A stretch of DNA of 64,000 bases from NCBI RefSeq assembly GCF_949987515.2, contig NW_027192670.1, positions 62,001-126,000 on the forward strand. Direction: 5' to 3'. The first letter of the stretch is position 1. The number at the start of each line of letters is the position of its first letter. The notes beneath the pieces were generated by a model. That model had not been told where the DNA came from, did not search any database, and saw only the letters and a program-made list of their open reading frames with translations. The position numbers were made by a program, and so were the translations under genes. Positions 25,583-39,794 of the stretch are shown here, piece by piece. This stretch comes from Delphinus delphis. Taxonomy: Eukaryota > Chordata > Mammalia > Artiodactyla > Delphinidae.

Positions 25583-27162
25583 TCACAAACCTGCAGAGTT
25601 ATAAATGACTGCTATCGTCCAAAAATAGACTGAAGTAAGGCTGCCAAGAGGACTTGAAAGCGGGGCAGAATTGCAGGGAACCCATTTCAGGAGGTAGACT
25701 GGAATTGCATTGAAAGCATAGGAAAAGAGGCAGAACGTCCACAATGATGCACTTGGCCAAAAAGGGCGTATGCGTTTTTTCCTGAATATATTCAGGAAAA
25801 AACGCATACGCCCTTTTTGGCCAACCAAGCAAGCTTGCAAAGGAAATCTGCACTACAATGAAGTCTCATTTCCCCCCGGTCAAAAGGGCCATCTGAAAAA
25901 AGTGTAAAATCCAGAAAGGCAGGACAGGCCATGGAGAACTGGGAGCCTTGTTATGCTGATGGGCGGGATGTAAATTACCAACAGACACTCAGAAGAAGTG
26001 TATGGTGTTTCCTGAAACATCTAAAAAACAAAGCAACAGAGCCTAGGGCACTGCCACTTATGGTCCTATAGCTTAGGGAAATTAAAATGAAAAAGACACA
26101 GCCACCCCAAAGTTTGGGACGCCTCTGTTTACAAGAACCTCGTTTACAGTACAAGTTCAACATCGCAGAAAGTGAAAAATGGATAAAGAAGTTGTGGTAT
26201 TTACTTACAAAGCAATATCACTCAGCAATGAAATCTATGTCATCAGGCCCTTAGCAGCACAATGAGTGGATTCAGGTATGATGATTCTAACTGAAATAAG
26301 TCACACAGAAAAAGAAACATCATAAGATATCAGTAATACACGGAATGTAAACTTGGCTACACAGGAACTGAATTACAGAACAGAACAGGGTCTCAAATTT
26401 AGAAAACCAACTTATGCTTGCTTAAGGGGAAAGGTGAGTTGGGGTGCTGCATAAAACCAGTGATTGAAATGAGCACAGATAAAGTTCCTTAAGCCAAATA
26501 TGGAATAGACAAGAGCTACTCCTTGCTCAACGAAATGGACTCAACACCGCATATTAAACGCCTAAGAATGTACCTGACTAGTAAGTATCTTAAAACCTAT
26601 AGATTGCTATGTCTCCGAAAGAGAATCAAGCATGTGTACAGGGGCATAAACGCAGCAGTGATAGGATTGGAGAGGTTCAGTTAGCAAATGAAGACCCTTT
26701 GAAGTCATATTGCATGGTACCCATTCCACGGGTTTCAACTACCCAGATTTTAGGTATTCTTCCTTCAGGTAAAACATGCATGTGGAACCCAGAGTATGAT
26801 CAACCATGTGATCGGGAGACGTGTTCAAATATGTCTCAGTTTTCGTACCCTGGTACTCGGGTGCAACATTCCAGACGCTTTACTAACACTCTCCCCACTT
26901 GGAGAGTCAGTCCCTTTAACCTCCTGTTTGGCCCAGTTTGCTATTTCTGTGGAAGATGAACAGGAATAGCGAGAACCAATGAGAGACTAGCTGGAGGTGT
27001 CTGGATGGGCAAATTTAACTCTCATTTCCCACCAGGAAGAGGAAATAACCAAAGGCTCAGCGTGCCGTGCTGGAACCAGATTAGGGCCTGAAGCCATCCT
27101 GCGGTGTTGCGGCCAGGTCACAAGAAAGCGAGTTGAAGAAGGGAGCTCAGGGGCACTGTAAT
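25583..27162 (+). repeat. Monomer 17 (beta head, gamma-like tail; 1,580 bp)
   Basis: The palindrome is at 25753-25824 and perfect. GGTTCAGTTAGC near 26674 replaces GGTTCGTGAGC, adding one base. This removes a stop and lengthens a plus-strand frame to 116 codons, which I do not regard as coding. Private variants include CAGGTAAAACATG and CAGATTTTAGG. Confidence 0.9.
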
Positions 27163-28741
27163 TCACAAACCTGCAGAGTTATAAATGACAGCTATCGTCC
27201 AAAAATATACTGAAGTAAGGCTGCCAAGAGGACTTGAAAGCGGGGCAGAATTGCAGGAAACCGATTTCAGGAGGTAGACTGGAATTGCATTGAAAGCATA
27301 GGAAAAGAGGCAGAACGTCCACAATGATGCACTTGGCCAAAAAGGGCGTATGCGTTTTTTCCTGAATATATTCAGGAAAAAACGCATACGCCCTTTTTGG
27401 CCAACCAAGCAAGCTTGCAAAGGAAGTCTGCACTACAATGAAGTCTCACTTCCCCCCGGTCAAAAGGGCCATCTGAAAAAAGTGTAAAATCCAGAAAGGC
27501 AGGACAGGCCATGGAGAACTGGGAGCCTTGTTATGCTGATGGGCGGGATGTAAATTGCCAACAACCACTCGGGAGAAGTGTATGGTGTTTCCTGAAACAT
27601 CTAAAAAACAAAGCAACAGAACCTAGGGCACTTCCACTTATGGTCCTATAGCTTAGGGAAATTAAAATCAAAAAGACACAGCCACCCCAAAGTTTGGAAC
27701 GGCTCTGTTTACAAGAACCTCGTTTACAGTACAAGTTCAACATCGCAGAAAGTGAAAAATGGGTAAAGAAGTTGTGGTATTTACTTACAAAGCAATATCA
27801 CTCAGCAATGAAATCTCTGTCATCAGGCCCTTAGCAGCACAATGAGTGGATTCAGGTATGATGATTCTAACTGAAATAAGTCACACAGAAAAAGAAACAT
27901 CATAAGATATCAGTAATACACGGAATGTAAACTTGGCTACACAGGAACTGAATTACAGAATAGAACAGGGTCTCAAATTTAGAAAACCAACTTATGCTTG
28001 CTTAAGGGTAAAGGTGAGTTGGGGTGCTGCATAAAACCAGAGATTGAAATGAGCACAGATAAAGTTCCTTAAGCCAAATATGGAATAGACAAGAGCTACT
28101 CCTTGCTCAACGAAATGAACTCAACACCCCATATTAAACGCCTAAGAATGTACCTGACTAGTAAGTATCTTAAAACCTAGGGATTGCTATGTCTCCAAAA
28201 GAGAATCAAGCATGTGTACAGGGGCATAAACGCAGCAGTGATAGGATTGGAGAGGTTCGTGAGCAAATGAAGACCCTTTGAAGTCATATTGCATGGTACC
28301 CATTCCACGGGTTTCAACTACCCAGGTTTTAGGTATTCTTCCTTCAGCTAAAACATGCATGTGGAACCTAGAGTATGATCAACCACGTGATCGGGAGACG
28401 TGTTCAAATATGTCCCAGTTTTCGTACCCTGGTACTCGGGTGCAACATTCCAGACGCTTTACTAACACTCTCCCGACTTGGAGAGTCAGTCCCTTTAACC
28501 TCCTGTTTGGCCCAGTTTGCAATTTCTGCGGAAGATGAACAGGAATAGCGAGAACCAATGAGAGGCTAGCTGGAGGTGTCTGGACGGGCAAATTTAACTC
28601 TCATTTCCCACCAGGAAGAGGAATTAACCAAAGGCTCAGCGTGCCGTGCCGGAACCAGATTAGGGCCTGAAGACATCCTGCGGTGTTGCGGCCAGCTCAA
28701 TAGAAAGCGAGTTGAAGAAAGGAGCTCAGGGGCACTGTAAT
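27163..28741 (+). repeat. Monomer 18 (S head, ACCACGTG alpha tail)
   Basis: The palindrome is at 27333-27404 and perfect. Partner of the monomers at 20846, 33479 and 42953. Confidence 0.9.
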
Positions 28742-30320
28742 TCACAAACCTGCAGAGTTATAAATGACAGCTATCGTCCAAAAATAGACTGAAGTAAGGC
28801 TGCCAAGAGGACTTGAAAGCGGGGCAGAATTGCAGGGAACCCATTTCAGGAGGTAGACTGGAATTGCATTGAAAGCATAGGAAAAGAGGCAGAACGTCCA
28901 CAATGATGCACTTGGCCAAAAAGGGCGTATGCGTTTTTTCCTGAATATATTCAGGAAAAAACGCATACGCCCTTTTTGGCCAACCAAGCAAGCTTGCAAA
29001 GGAAATCTGCACTACAATGAAGTCTCACTTCCCCCCGGTCAAAAGGGCCATCTGAAAAAAGTGTAAAATCCAGAAAGGCAGGACAGGCCATGGAGAACTG
29101 GGAGCCTTTTTATGCTGATGGGCGGGATGTAAATTACCAACAGACACTCAGGAGAAGTGTATGGTGTTTCCTGAAACATCTAAAAAACAAAGCAACAGAG
29201 CCTAGGGCACTGCCACTTATGGTCCTATAGCTTAGGGAAATTAAAATCAAAAAGACACAGCCACCCCAAAGTTTGGGACGTCTCTGTTTACAAGAACCTC
29301 GTTTACAGTACAAGTTCAACATAGCAGAAAGTTAAAAATGGATAAAGAAGTTGTGGTATTTACTTACAAAGCAATATCACTCAGCAATGAAATCTATGTC
29401 ATCAGGCCCGTAGCAGCACAATGAGTGGATTCAGGTATGATGATTCTAACTGAAATAAGTCACACAGAAAAAGAAACATCATAAGATATCAGTAATACAC
29501 GGAATGGAAACTTGGCTACACAGGAACTGAATTACAGAACAGAACAGGGTCTCAAATTTAGAAAACCAACTTATGCTTGCTTAAGGGTAAAGGTGAGTTG
29601 GGGTGCTGCATAAAACCAGAGATTGAAATGAGCACAGATAAAGTTCCTTAAGCCAAATATGGAATAGACAAGAGCTACTCCTTGCTCAACGAAATGGACT
29701 CAACACCGCATATTAAACGCCTAAGAATGTACCTGACTAGTAAGTATCTTAAAACCTATGGATTGCTATGTCTCCGAAAGAGAATCAAGCATGTGTACAG
29801 GGGCATAAACGCAGCAGTGATAGGATTGGAGAGGTTCGTGAGCAAATGAAGACCATTTGAAGTCATATTGCATGGTACCCATTCCACGGGTTTCAACTAC
29901 CCAGGTTTAAGGTATTCTTCCTTCAGCTAAAACATGCATGTGGAACCTAGAGTATGATCAACCATGTGATCGGGAGACGTGTTCAAATATGTCTCAGTTT
30001 TCATACCCTGGTACTCGGGTGCAACATTCCAGACGCTTTACTAACACTCTCCCCACTTGGAGAGTCAGCGCCTTTAACCTCCTGTTTGGCCCAGTTTGCA
30101 ATTTCTGTGGAAGATGAACAGGAATAGCGAGAACCAATGAGAGACTAGCTGGAGGTGTCTGGATGGGCAAATTTAACTCTCATTTCCCACCAGGAAGAGG
30201 AAATAACCAAAAGCTCAGCATGCCGTGCTGGAACCAGATTAGGGCCTGAAGCCATCCTGCGGTGTTGCGGCCAGGTCACAAGAAAGCGAGTTGAAGAAAC
30301 GAGCTCAGGGGCACTGTAAT
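28742..30320 (+). repeat. Monomer 19 (alpha head, beta tail)
   Basis: The palindrome is at 28912-28983 and perfect. A private variant is GGGACGTCTCTG near 29276. Confidence 0.9.
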
Positions 30321-31899
30321 TCACAAACCTGCAGAGTTATAAATGACTGCTATCGTCCAAAAATAGACTGAAGTAAGGCTGCCAAGAGGACTTGAAAGCG
30401 GGGCAGAATTGCAGGGAACCCATTTCAGGAGGTAGACTGGAATTGCATTGAAAGCATAGGAAAAGAGGCAGAACGTCCACAATGATGCACTTGGCCAAAA
30501 AGGGCGTATGCGTTTTTTCCTGAATATATTCAGGAAAAAACGCATACGCCCTTTTTGGCCAACCAAGCAAGCTTGCAAAGGAAATCTGCACTACAATGAA
30601 GTCTCACTTCCCCCCGGTCAAAAGGGCCATCTGAAAAAAGTGTAAAATCCAGAAAGGCAGGACAGGCCATGGAGAACTGGGAGCCTTGTTATGCTGATGG
30701 GCGGGATGTAAATTACCAACAGACACTCAGAAGAAGTGTATGGTGTTTCCTGAAACATCTAAAAAACAAAGCAACAGAGCCTAGGGCACTGCCACTTATG
30801 GTCCTATAGCTTAGGGAAATTAAAATCAAAAAGACACAGCCACCCCAAAGTTTGGGACGCCTTAGTTTACAAGAACCTCGTTTACAGTACAAGTTCAACA
30901 TCGCAGAAAGTGAAAAATGGATAAAGAAGTTGTGGTATTTACTTACAAAGCAATATCACTCAGCAATGAAATCTATGTCATCAGGCCCGTAGCAGCACAA
31001 TGAGTGGATTCAGGTATGATGATTCTAACTGAAATAAGTCACACAGAAAAAGAAACATCATAAGATATCAGTAATACACGGAATGGAAACTTGGCTACAC
31101 AGGAACTGAATTACAGAACAGAACAGGGTCTCAAATTTAGAAAACCAACTTATGCTTGCTTAAGGGTAAAGGTGAGTTGGGGTGCTGCATAAAACCAGAG
31201 ATTGAAATGAGCACAGATAAAGTTCCTTAAGCCAAATATGGAATAGACAAGAGCTACTCCTTGCTCAACGAAATGGACTCAACACCGCATATTAAACGCC
31301 TAAGAATGTACCTGACTAGTAAGTATCTTAAAACCTATGGATTGCTATGTCTCCGAAAGAGAATCAAGCATGTGTACAGGGGCATAAACGCAGCAGTGAT
31401 AGGATTGGAGAGGTTCGTGAGCAAATGAAGACCATTTGAAGTCATATTGCATGGTACCCATTCCACGGGTTTCAACTACCCAGGTTTAAGGTATTCTTCC
31501 TTCAGCTAAAACATGCATGTGGAACCTAGAGTATGATCAACCATGTGATCGGGAGACGTGTTCAAATATGTCTCAGTTTTCATACCCTGGTACTCGGGTG
31601 CAACATTCCAGACGCTTTACTAACACTCTCCCCACTTGGAGAGTCAGCGCCTTTAACCTCCTGTTTGGCCCAGTTTGCAATTTCTGTGGAAGATGAACAG
31701 GAATAGCGAGAACCAATGAGAGACTAGCTGGAGGTGTCTGGATGGGCAAATTTAACTCTCATTTCCCACCAGGAAGAGGAAATAACCAAAAGCTCAGCAT
31801 GCCGTGCTGGAACCAGATTAGGGCCTGAAGCCATCCTGCGGTGTTGCGGCCAGGTCACAAGAAAGCGAGTTGAAGAAACGAGCTCAGGGGCACTGTAAT
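30321..31899 (+). repeat. Monomer 20 (beta, with CGCCTTAGTTTAC)
   Basis: The palindrome is at 30491-30562 and perfect. It shares CAGAAGAAG and CGCCTTAGTTTAC with the next monomer, then returns to beta sequence (GGCCCGTAG, GGAATGGAAAC). Confidence 0.9.
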
Positions 31900-33478
31900 T
31901 CACAAACCTGCAGAGTTATAAATGACTGCTATCGTCCAAAAATAGACTGAAGTAAGGCTGCCAAGAGGACTTGAAAGCGGGGCAGAATTGCAGGGAACCC
32001 ATTTCAGGAGGTAGACTGGAATTGCATTGAAAGCATAGGAAAAGAGGCAGAACGTCCACAATGATGCACTTGGCCAAAAAGGGCGTATGCGTTTTTTCCT
32101 GAATATATTCAGGAAAAAACGCATACGCCCTTTTTGGCCAACCAAGCAAGCTTGCAAAGGAAATCTGCACTACAATGAAGTCTCACTTCCCCCCGGTCAA
32201 AAGGGCCATCTGAAAAAAGTGTAAAATCCAGAAAGGCAGGACAGGCCATGGAGAACTGGGAGCCTTGTTATGCTGATGGGCGGGATGTAAATTACCAACA
32301 GACACTCAGAAGAAGTGTATGGTGTTTCCTGAAACATCTAAAAAACAAAGCAACAGAGCCTAGGGCACTGCCACTTATGGTCCTATAGCTTAGGGAAATT
32401 AAAATCAAAAAGACACAGCCACCCCAAAGTTTGGGACGCCTTAGTTTACAAGAACCTCGTTTACAGTACAAGTTCAACATCGCAGAAAGTGAAAAATGGA
32501 TAAAGAAGTTGTGGTATTTACTTACAAAGCAATATCACTCAGCAATGAAATCTATGTCATCAGGCCCTTAGCAGCACAATGAGTGGATTCAGGTATGATG
32601 ATTCTAACTGAAATAAGTCACACAGAAAAAGAAACATCATAAGATATCAGTAATACACGGAATGTAAACTTGGCTACACAGGAACTGAATTACAGAACAG
32701 AACAGGGTCTCAAATTTAGAAAACCAACTTATGCTTGCTTAAGGGGAAAGGTGAGTTGGGGTGCTGCATAAAACCAGAGATTGAAATGAGCACAGATAAA
32801 GTTCCTTAAGCCAAATATGGAATAGACAAGAGCTACTCCTTGCTCAACGAAATGGACTCAACACCGCATATTAAACGCCTAAGAATGTACCTGACTAGTA
32901 AGTATCTTAAAACCTATGGATTGCTATGTCTCCGAAAGAGAATCAAGCATGTGTACAGGGGCATAAACGCAGCAGTGATAGGATTGGAGAGGTTCGTGAG
33001 CAAATGAAGACCCTTTGAAGTCATATTGCATGGTACCCATTCCACGGGTTTCAACTACCCAGGTTTAAGGTATTCTTCCTTCAGCTAAAACATGCATGTG
33101 GAACCTAGAGTATGATCAACCATGTGATCGGGAGACGTGTTCAAATATGTCTCAGTTTTCGTACCCTGGTACTCGGGGGCAACATTCCAGACGCTTTACT
33201 AACACTCTCCCCACTTGGAGAGTCAGTCCCTTTAACCTCCTGTTTGGCCCAGTTTGCTATTTCTGTGGAAGATGAACAGGAATAGCGAGAACCAATGAGA
33301 GACTAGCTGGAGGTTTCTGGATGGGCAAATTTAACTCTCATTTCCCACCAGGAAGAGGAAATAACCAAAGGCTCAGCGTGCCGTGCTGGAACCAGATTAG
33401 GGCCTGAAGCCATCCTGCGGTGTTGCGGCCAGGTCACAAGAAAGCGAGCTGAAGAAGGGAGCTCAGGGGCACTGTAAT
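31900..33478 (+). repeat. Monomer 21 (beta head, gamma tail)
   Basis: The palindrome is at 32070-32141 and perfect. It carries CGCCTTAGTTTAC like its left neighbour but continues as gamma (GGCCCTTAG, AAGGGGAAAGG, CTCGGGGGCAAC). Confidence 0.9.
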
Positions 33479-35057
33479 TCACAAACCTGCAGAGTTATAA
33501 ATGACAGCTATCGTCCAAAAATATACTGAAGTAAGGCTGCCAAGAGGACTTGAAAGCGGGGCAGAATTGCAGGAAACCGATTTCAGGAGGTAGACTGGAA
33601 TTGCATTGAAAGCATAGGAAAAGAGGCAGAACGTCCACAATGATGCACTTGGCCAAAAAGGGCGTATGCGTTTTTTCCTGAATATATTCAGGAAAAAACG
33701 CATACGCCCTTTTTGGCCAACCAAGCAAGCTTGCAAAGGAAGTCTGCACTACAATGAAGTCTCACTTCCCCCCGGTCAAAAGGGCCATCTGAAAAAAGTG
33801 TAAAATCCAGAAAGGCAGGACAGGCCATGGAGAACTGGGAGCCTTGTTATGCTGATGGGCGGGATGTAAATTGCCAACAACCACTCGGGAGAAGTGTATG
33901 GTGTTTCCTGAAACATCTAAAAAACAAAGCAACAGAACCTAGGGCACTTCCACTTATGGTCCTATAGCTTAGGGAAATTAAAATCAAAAAGACACAGCCA
34001 CCCCAAAGTTTGGAACGGCTCTGTTTACAAGAACCTCGTTTACAGTACAAGTTCAACATCGCAGAAAGTGAAAAATGGATAAAGAAGTTGTGGTATTTAC
34101 TTACAAAGCAATATCACTCAGCAATGAAATCTGTGTCATCAGACCCTTAGCAGCACAATGAGTGGATTCAGGTATGATGATTCTAACTGAAATAAGTCAC
34201 ACAGAAAAAGAAACATCATAAGATATCAGTAATACACGGAATGTAAACTTGGCTACACAGGAACTGAATTACAGAATAGAACAGGGTCTCAAATTTAGAA
34301 AACCAACTTATGCTTGCTTAAGGGTAAAGGTGAGTTGGGGTGCTGCATAAAACCAGAGATTGAAATGAGCACAGATAAAGTTCCTTAAGCCAAATATGGA
34401 ATAGACAAGAGCTACTCCTTGCTCAACGAAATGAACTCAACACCCCATATTAAACGCCTAAGAATGTACCTGACTAGTAAGTATCTTAAAACCTAGGGAT
34501 TGCTATGTCTCCGAAAGAGAATCAAGCATGTGTACAGGGGCATAAACGCAGGAGTGATAGGATTGGAGAGGTTCGTGAGCAAATGAAGACCCTTTGAAGT
34601 CATATTGCATGGTACCCATTCCACGGGTTTCAACTACCCAGGTTTTAGGTATTCTTCCTTCAGCTAAAACATGCATGTGGAACCTAGAGTATGATCAACC
34701 ACGTGATCGGGAGACGTGTTCAAATATGTCCCAGTTTTCGTACCCTGGTACTCGGGTGCAACATTCCAGACGCTTTACTAACACTCTCCCGACTTGGAGA
34801 GTCAGTCCCTTTAACCTCCTGTTTGGCCCAGTTTGCAATTTCTGCGGAAGATGAACAGGAATAGCGAGAACCAATGAGAGGCTAGCTGGAGGTGTCTGGA
34901 CGGGCAAATTTAACTCTCATTTCCCACCAGGAAGAGGAATTAACCAAAGGCTCAGCGTGCCGTGCCGGAACCAGATTAGGGCCTGAAGACATCCTGCGGT
35001 GTTGCGGCCAGCTCAATAGAAAGCGAGTTGAAGAAAGGAGCTCAGGGGCACTGTAAT
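33479..35057 (+). repeat. Monomer 22 (S head, ACCACGTG alpha tail)
   Basis: The palindrome is at 33649-33720 and perfect. It lies four units after the monomer at 27163. Confidence 0.9.
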
Positions 35058-36636
35058 TCACAAACCTGCAGAGTTATAAATGACAGCTATCGTCCAAAAA
35101 TAGACTGAAGTAAGGCTGCCAAGAGGACTTGAAAGCGGGGCAGAATTGCAGGGAACCCATTTCAGGAGGTAGACTGGAATTGCATTGAAAGCATAGGAAA
35201 AGAGGCAGAACGTCCACAATGATGCACTTGGCCAAAAAGGGCGTATGCGTTTTTTCCTGAATATATTCAGGAAAAAACGCATACGCCCTTTTTGGCCAAC
35301 CAAGCAAGCTTGCAAAGGAAATCTGCACTACAATGAAGTCTCACTTCCCCCCGGTCAAAAGGGCCATCTGAAAAAAGTGTAAAATCCAGAAAGGCAGGAC
35401 AGGCCATGGAGAACTGGGAGCCTTTTTATGCTGATGGGCGGGATGTAAATTACCAACAGACACTCAGGAGAAGTGTATGGTGTTTCCTGAAACATCTAAA
35501 AAACAAAGCAACAGAGCCTAGGGCACTGCCACTTATGGTCCTATAGCTTAGGGAAATTAAAATCAAAAAGACACAGCCACCCCAAAGTTTGGGACGCCTC
35601 TGTTTACAAGAACCTCGTTTACAGTACAAGTTCAACATAGCAGAAAGTTAAAAATGGATAAAGAAGTTGTGGTATTTACTTACAAAGCAATATCACTCAG
35701 CAATGAAATCTATGTCATCAGGCCCGTAGCAGCACAATGAGTGGATTCAGGTATGATGATTCTAACTGAAATAAGTCACACAGAAAAAGAAACATCATAA
35801 GATATCAGTAATACACGGAATGGAAACTTGGCTACACAGGAACTGAATTACAGAACAGAACAGGGTCTCAAATTTAGAAAACCAACTTATGCTTGCTTAA
35901 GGGTAAAGGTGAGTTGGGGTGCTGCATAAAACCAGAGATTGAAATGAGCACAGATAAAGTTCCTTAAGCCAAATATGGAATAGACAAGAGCTACTCCTTG
36001 CTCAACGAAATGGACTCAACACCGCATATTAAACGCCTAAGAATGTACCTGACTAGTAAGTATCTTAAAACCTATGGATTGCTATGTCTCCGAAAGAGAA
36101 TCAAGCATGTGTACAGGGGCATAAACGCAGCAGTGATAGGATTGGAGAGGTTCGTGAGCAAATGAAGACCATTTGAAGTCATATTGCATGGTACCCATTC
36201 CACGGGTTTCAACTACCCAGGTTTAAGGTATTCTTCCTTCAGCTAAAACATGCATGTGGAACCTAGAGTATGATCAACCATGTGATCGGGAGACGTGTTC
36301 AAATATGTCTCAGTTTTCATACCCTGGTACTCGGGTGCAACATTCCAGACGCTTTACTAACACTCTCTCCAATTGGAGAGTCAGCGCCTTTAACCTCCTG
36401 TTTGGCCCAGTTTGCAATTTCTGTGGAAGATGAACAGGAATAGCGAGAACCAATGAGAGACTAGCTGGAGGTGTCTGGATGGGCAAATTTAACTCTCATT
36501 TCCCACCAGGAAGAGGAAATAACCAAAAGCTCAGCATGCCGTGCTGGAACCAGATTAGGGCCTGAAGCCATCCTGCGGTGTTGCGGCCAGGTCACAAGAA
36601 AGCGAGTTGAAGAAAGGAGCTCAGGGGCACTGTAAT
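35058..36636 (+). repeat. Monomer 23 (alpha head, beta tail with 16-bp palindrome)
   Basis: The MITE-like palindrome is at 35228-35299 and perfect. The tail stem has become the 16-bp perfect palindrome CTCTCCAATTGGAGAG at 36365-36380. Confidence 0.9.
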
Positions 36637-38215
36637 TCACAAACCTGCAGAGTTATAAATGACTGCTATCGTCCAAAAATAGACTGAAGTAAGGCTGCCA
36701 AGAGGACTTGAAAGCGGGGCAGAATTGCAGGGAACCCATTTCAGGAGGTAGACTGGAATTGCATTGAAAGCATAGGAAAAGAGGCAGAACGTCCACAATG
36801 ATGCACTTGGCCAAAAAGGGCGTATGCGTTTTTTCCTGAATATATTCAGGAAAAAACGCATACGCCCTTTTTGGCCAACCAAGCAAGCTTGCAAAGGAAA
36901 TCTGCACTACAATGAAGTCTCACTTCCCCCCGGTCAAAAGGGCCATCTGAAAAAAGTGTAAAATCCAGAAAGGCAGGACAGGCCATGGAGAACTGGGAGC
37001 CTTTTTATGCTGATGGGCGGGATGTAAATTACCAACAGACACTCAGGAGAAGTGTATGGTGTTTCCTGAAACATCTAAAAAACAAAGCAACAGAGCCTAG
37101 GGCACTGCCACTTATGGTCCTATAGCTTAGGGAAATTAAAATCAAAAAGACACAGCCACCCCAAAGTTTGGGACGCCTCTGTTTACAAGAACCTCGTTTA
37201 CAGTACAAGTTCAACATAGCAGAAAGTTAAAAATGGATAAAGAAGTTGTGGTATTTACTTACAAAGCAATATCACTCAGCAATGAAATCTATGTCATCAG
37301 GCCCGTAGCAGCACAATGAGTGGATTCAGGTATGATGATTCTAACTGAAATAAGTCACACAGAAAAAGAAACATCATAAGATATCAGTAATACACGGAAT
37401 GGAAACTTGGCTACACAGGAACTGAATTACAGAACAGAACAGGGTCTCAAATTTAGAAAACCAACTTATGCTTGCTTAAGGGTAAAGGTGAGTTGGGGTG
37501 CTGCATAAAACCAGAGATTGAAATGAGCACAGATAAAGTTCCTTAAGCCAAATATGGAATAGACAAGAGCTACTCCTTGCTCAACGAAATGGACTCAACA
37601 CCGCATATTAAACGCCTAAGAATGTACCTGACTAGTAAGTATCTTAAAACCTATGGATTGCTATGTCTCCGAAAGAGAATCAAGCATGTGTACAGGGGCA
37701 TAAACGCAGCAGTGATAGGATTGGAGAGGTTCGTGAGCAAATGAAGACCATTTGAAGTCATATTGCATGGTACCCATTCCACGGGTTTCAACTACCCAGG
37801 TTTAAGGTATTCTTCCTTCAGCTAAAACATGCATGTGGAACCTAGAGTATGATCAACCATGTGATCGGGAGACGTGTTCAAATATGTCTCAGTTTTCATA
37901 CCCTGGTACTCGGGTGCAACATTCCAGACGCTTTACTAACACTCTCCCCACTTGGAGAGTCAGCGCCTTTAACCTCCTGTTTGGCCCAGTTTGCAATTTC
38001 TGTGGAAGATGAACAGGAATAGCGAGAACCAATGAGAGACTAGCTGGAGGTGTCTGGATGGGCAAATTTAACTCTCATTTCCCACCAGGAAGAGGAAATA
38101 ACCAAAAGCTCAGCATGCCGTGCTGGAACCAGATTAGGGCCTGAAGCCATCCTGCGGTGTTGCGGCCAGGTCACAAGAAAGCGAGTTGAAGAAACGAGCT
38201 CAGGGGCACTGTAAT
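36637..38215 (+). repeat. Monomer 24 (beta head, beta tail)
   Basis: The palindrome is at 36807-36878 and perfect. First unit of a duplicated dimer; its copy is the monomer at 39795 (both follow GAAAGGAGC). Confidence 0.9.
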
Positions 38216-39794
38216 TCACAAACCTGCAGAGTTATAAATGACTGCTATCGTCCAAAAATAGACTGAAGTAAGGCTGCCAAGAGGACTTGAAAGCGGGGCA
38301 GAATTGCAGGGAACCCATTTCAGGAGGTAGACTGGAATTGCATTGAAAGCATAGGAAAAGAGGCAGAACGTCCACAATGATGCACTTGGCCAAAAAGGGC
38401 GTATGCGTTTTTTCCTGAATATATTCAGGAAAAAACGCATACGCCCTTTTTGGCCAACCAAGCAAGCTTGCAAAGGAAATCTGCACTACAATGAAGTCTC
38501 ACTTCCCCCCGGTCAAAAGGGCCATCTGAAAAAAGTGTAAAATCCAGAAAGGCAGGACAGGCCATGGAGAACTGGGAGCCTTGTTATGCTGATGGGCGGG
38601 ATGTAAATTACCAACAGACACTCAGAAGAAGTGTATGGTGTTTCCTGAAACATCTAAAAAACAAAGCAACAGAGCCTAGGGCACTTCCACTTATGGTCCT
38701 ATAGCTTAGGGAAATTAAAATCAAAAAGACACAGCCACCCCAAAGTTTGGAACGGCTCTGCTTACAAGAACCTCGTTTACAGTACAAGTTCAACATCGCA
38801 GAAAGTGAAAAATGGATAAAGAAGTTGTGGTATTTACTTACAAAGCAATATCACTCAGCAATGAAATCTGTGTCATCAGGCCCTTAGCAGCACAATGAGT
38901 GGATTCAGGTATGATGATTCTAACTGAAATAAGTCACACAGAAACAGAAACATCATAAGATATCAGTAATACACGGAATGTAAACTTGGCTACACAGGAA
39001 CTGAATTACAGAACAGAACAGGGTCTCAAATTTAGAAAACCAACTTATGCTTGCTTAAGGGTAAAGGTGAGTTGGGGTGCTGCATAAAACCAGAGATTGA
39101 AATGAGCACAGATAAAGTTCCTTAAGCCAAATATGGAATAGACAAGAGCTACTCCTTGCTCAACGAAATGGACTCAACACCGCATATTAAACGCCTAAGA
39201 ATGTACCTGACTAGTAAGTATCTTAAAACCTATGGATTGCTATGTCTCCGAAAGAGAATCAAGCATGTGTACAGGGGCATAAACGCAGCAGTGATAGGAT
39301 TGGAGAGGTTCGTGAGCAAATGAAGACCATTTGAAGTCATATTGCATGGTACCCATTCCACGGGTTTCAACTACCCAGGTTTAAGGTATTCTTCCTTCAG
39401 CTAAAACATGCATGTGGAACCTAGAGTATGATCAACCATGTGATCGGGAGACGTGTTCAAATATGTCTCAGTTTTCATACCCTGGTACTCGGGTGCAACA
39501 TTCCAGACGCTTTACTAACACTCTCTCCAATTGGAGAGTCAGCGCCTTTAACCTCCTGTTTGGCCCAGTTTGCAATTTCTGTGGAAGATGAACAGGAATA
39601 GCGAGAACCAATGAGAGACTAGCTGGAGGTGTCTGGATGGGCAAATTTAACTCTCATTTCCCACCAGGAAGAGGAAATAACCAAAAGCTCAGCATGCCGT
39701 GCTGGAACCAGATTAGGGCCTGAAGCCATCCTGCGGTGTTGCGGCCAGGTCACAAGAAAGCGAGTTGAAGAAAGGAGCTCAGGGGCACTGTAAT
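38216..39794 (+). repeat. Monomer 25 (beta head; dimer partner)
   Basis: The palindrome is at 38386-38457 and perfect. CTCTGCTTACAAG and CAGAAACAGAAAC are found only here and in the monomer at 41374. The tail has the 16-bp palindrome at 39523-39538. Confidence 0.9.

Noticed and set aside
26609..26959. 116-codon plus-strand frame, the longest on that strand
   Set aside because: It exists only because a one-base insertion (GGTTCAGTTAGC) in one unit joins two shorter frames; no recognisable domain and no counterpart in other units.
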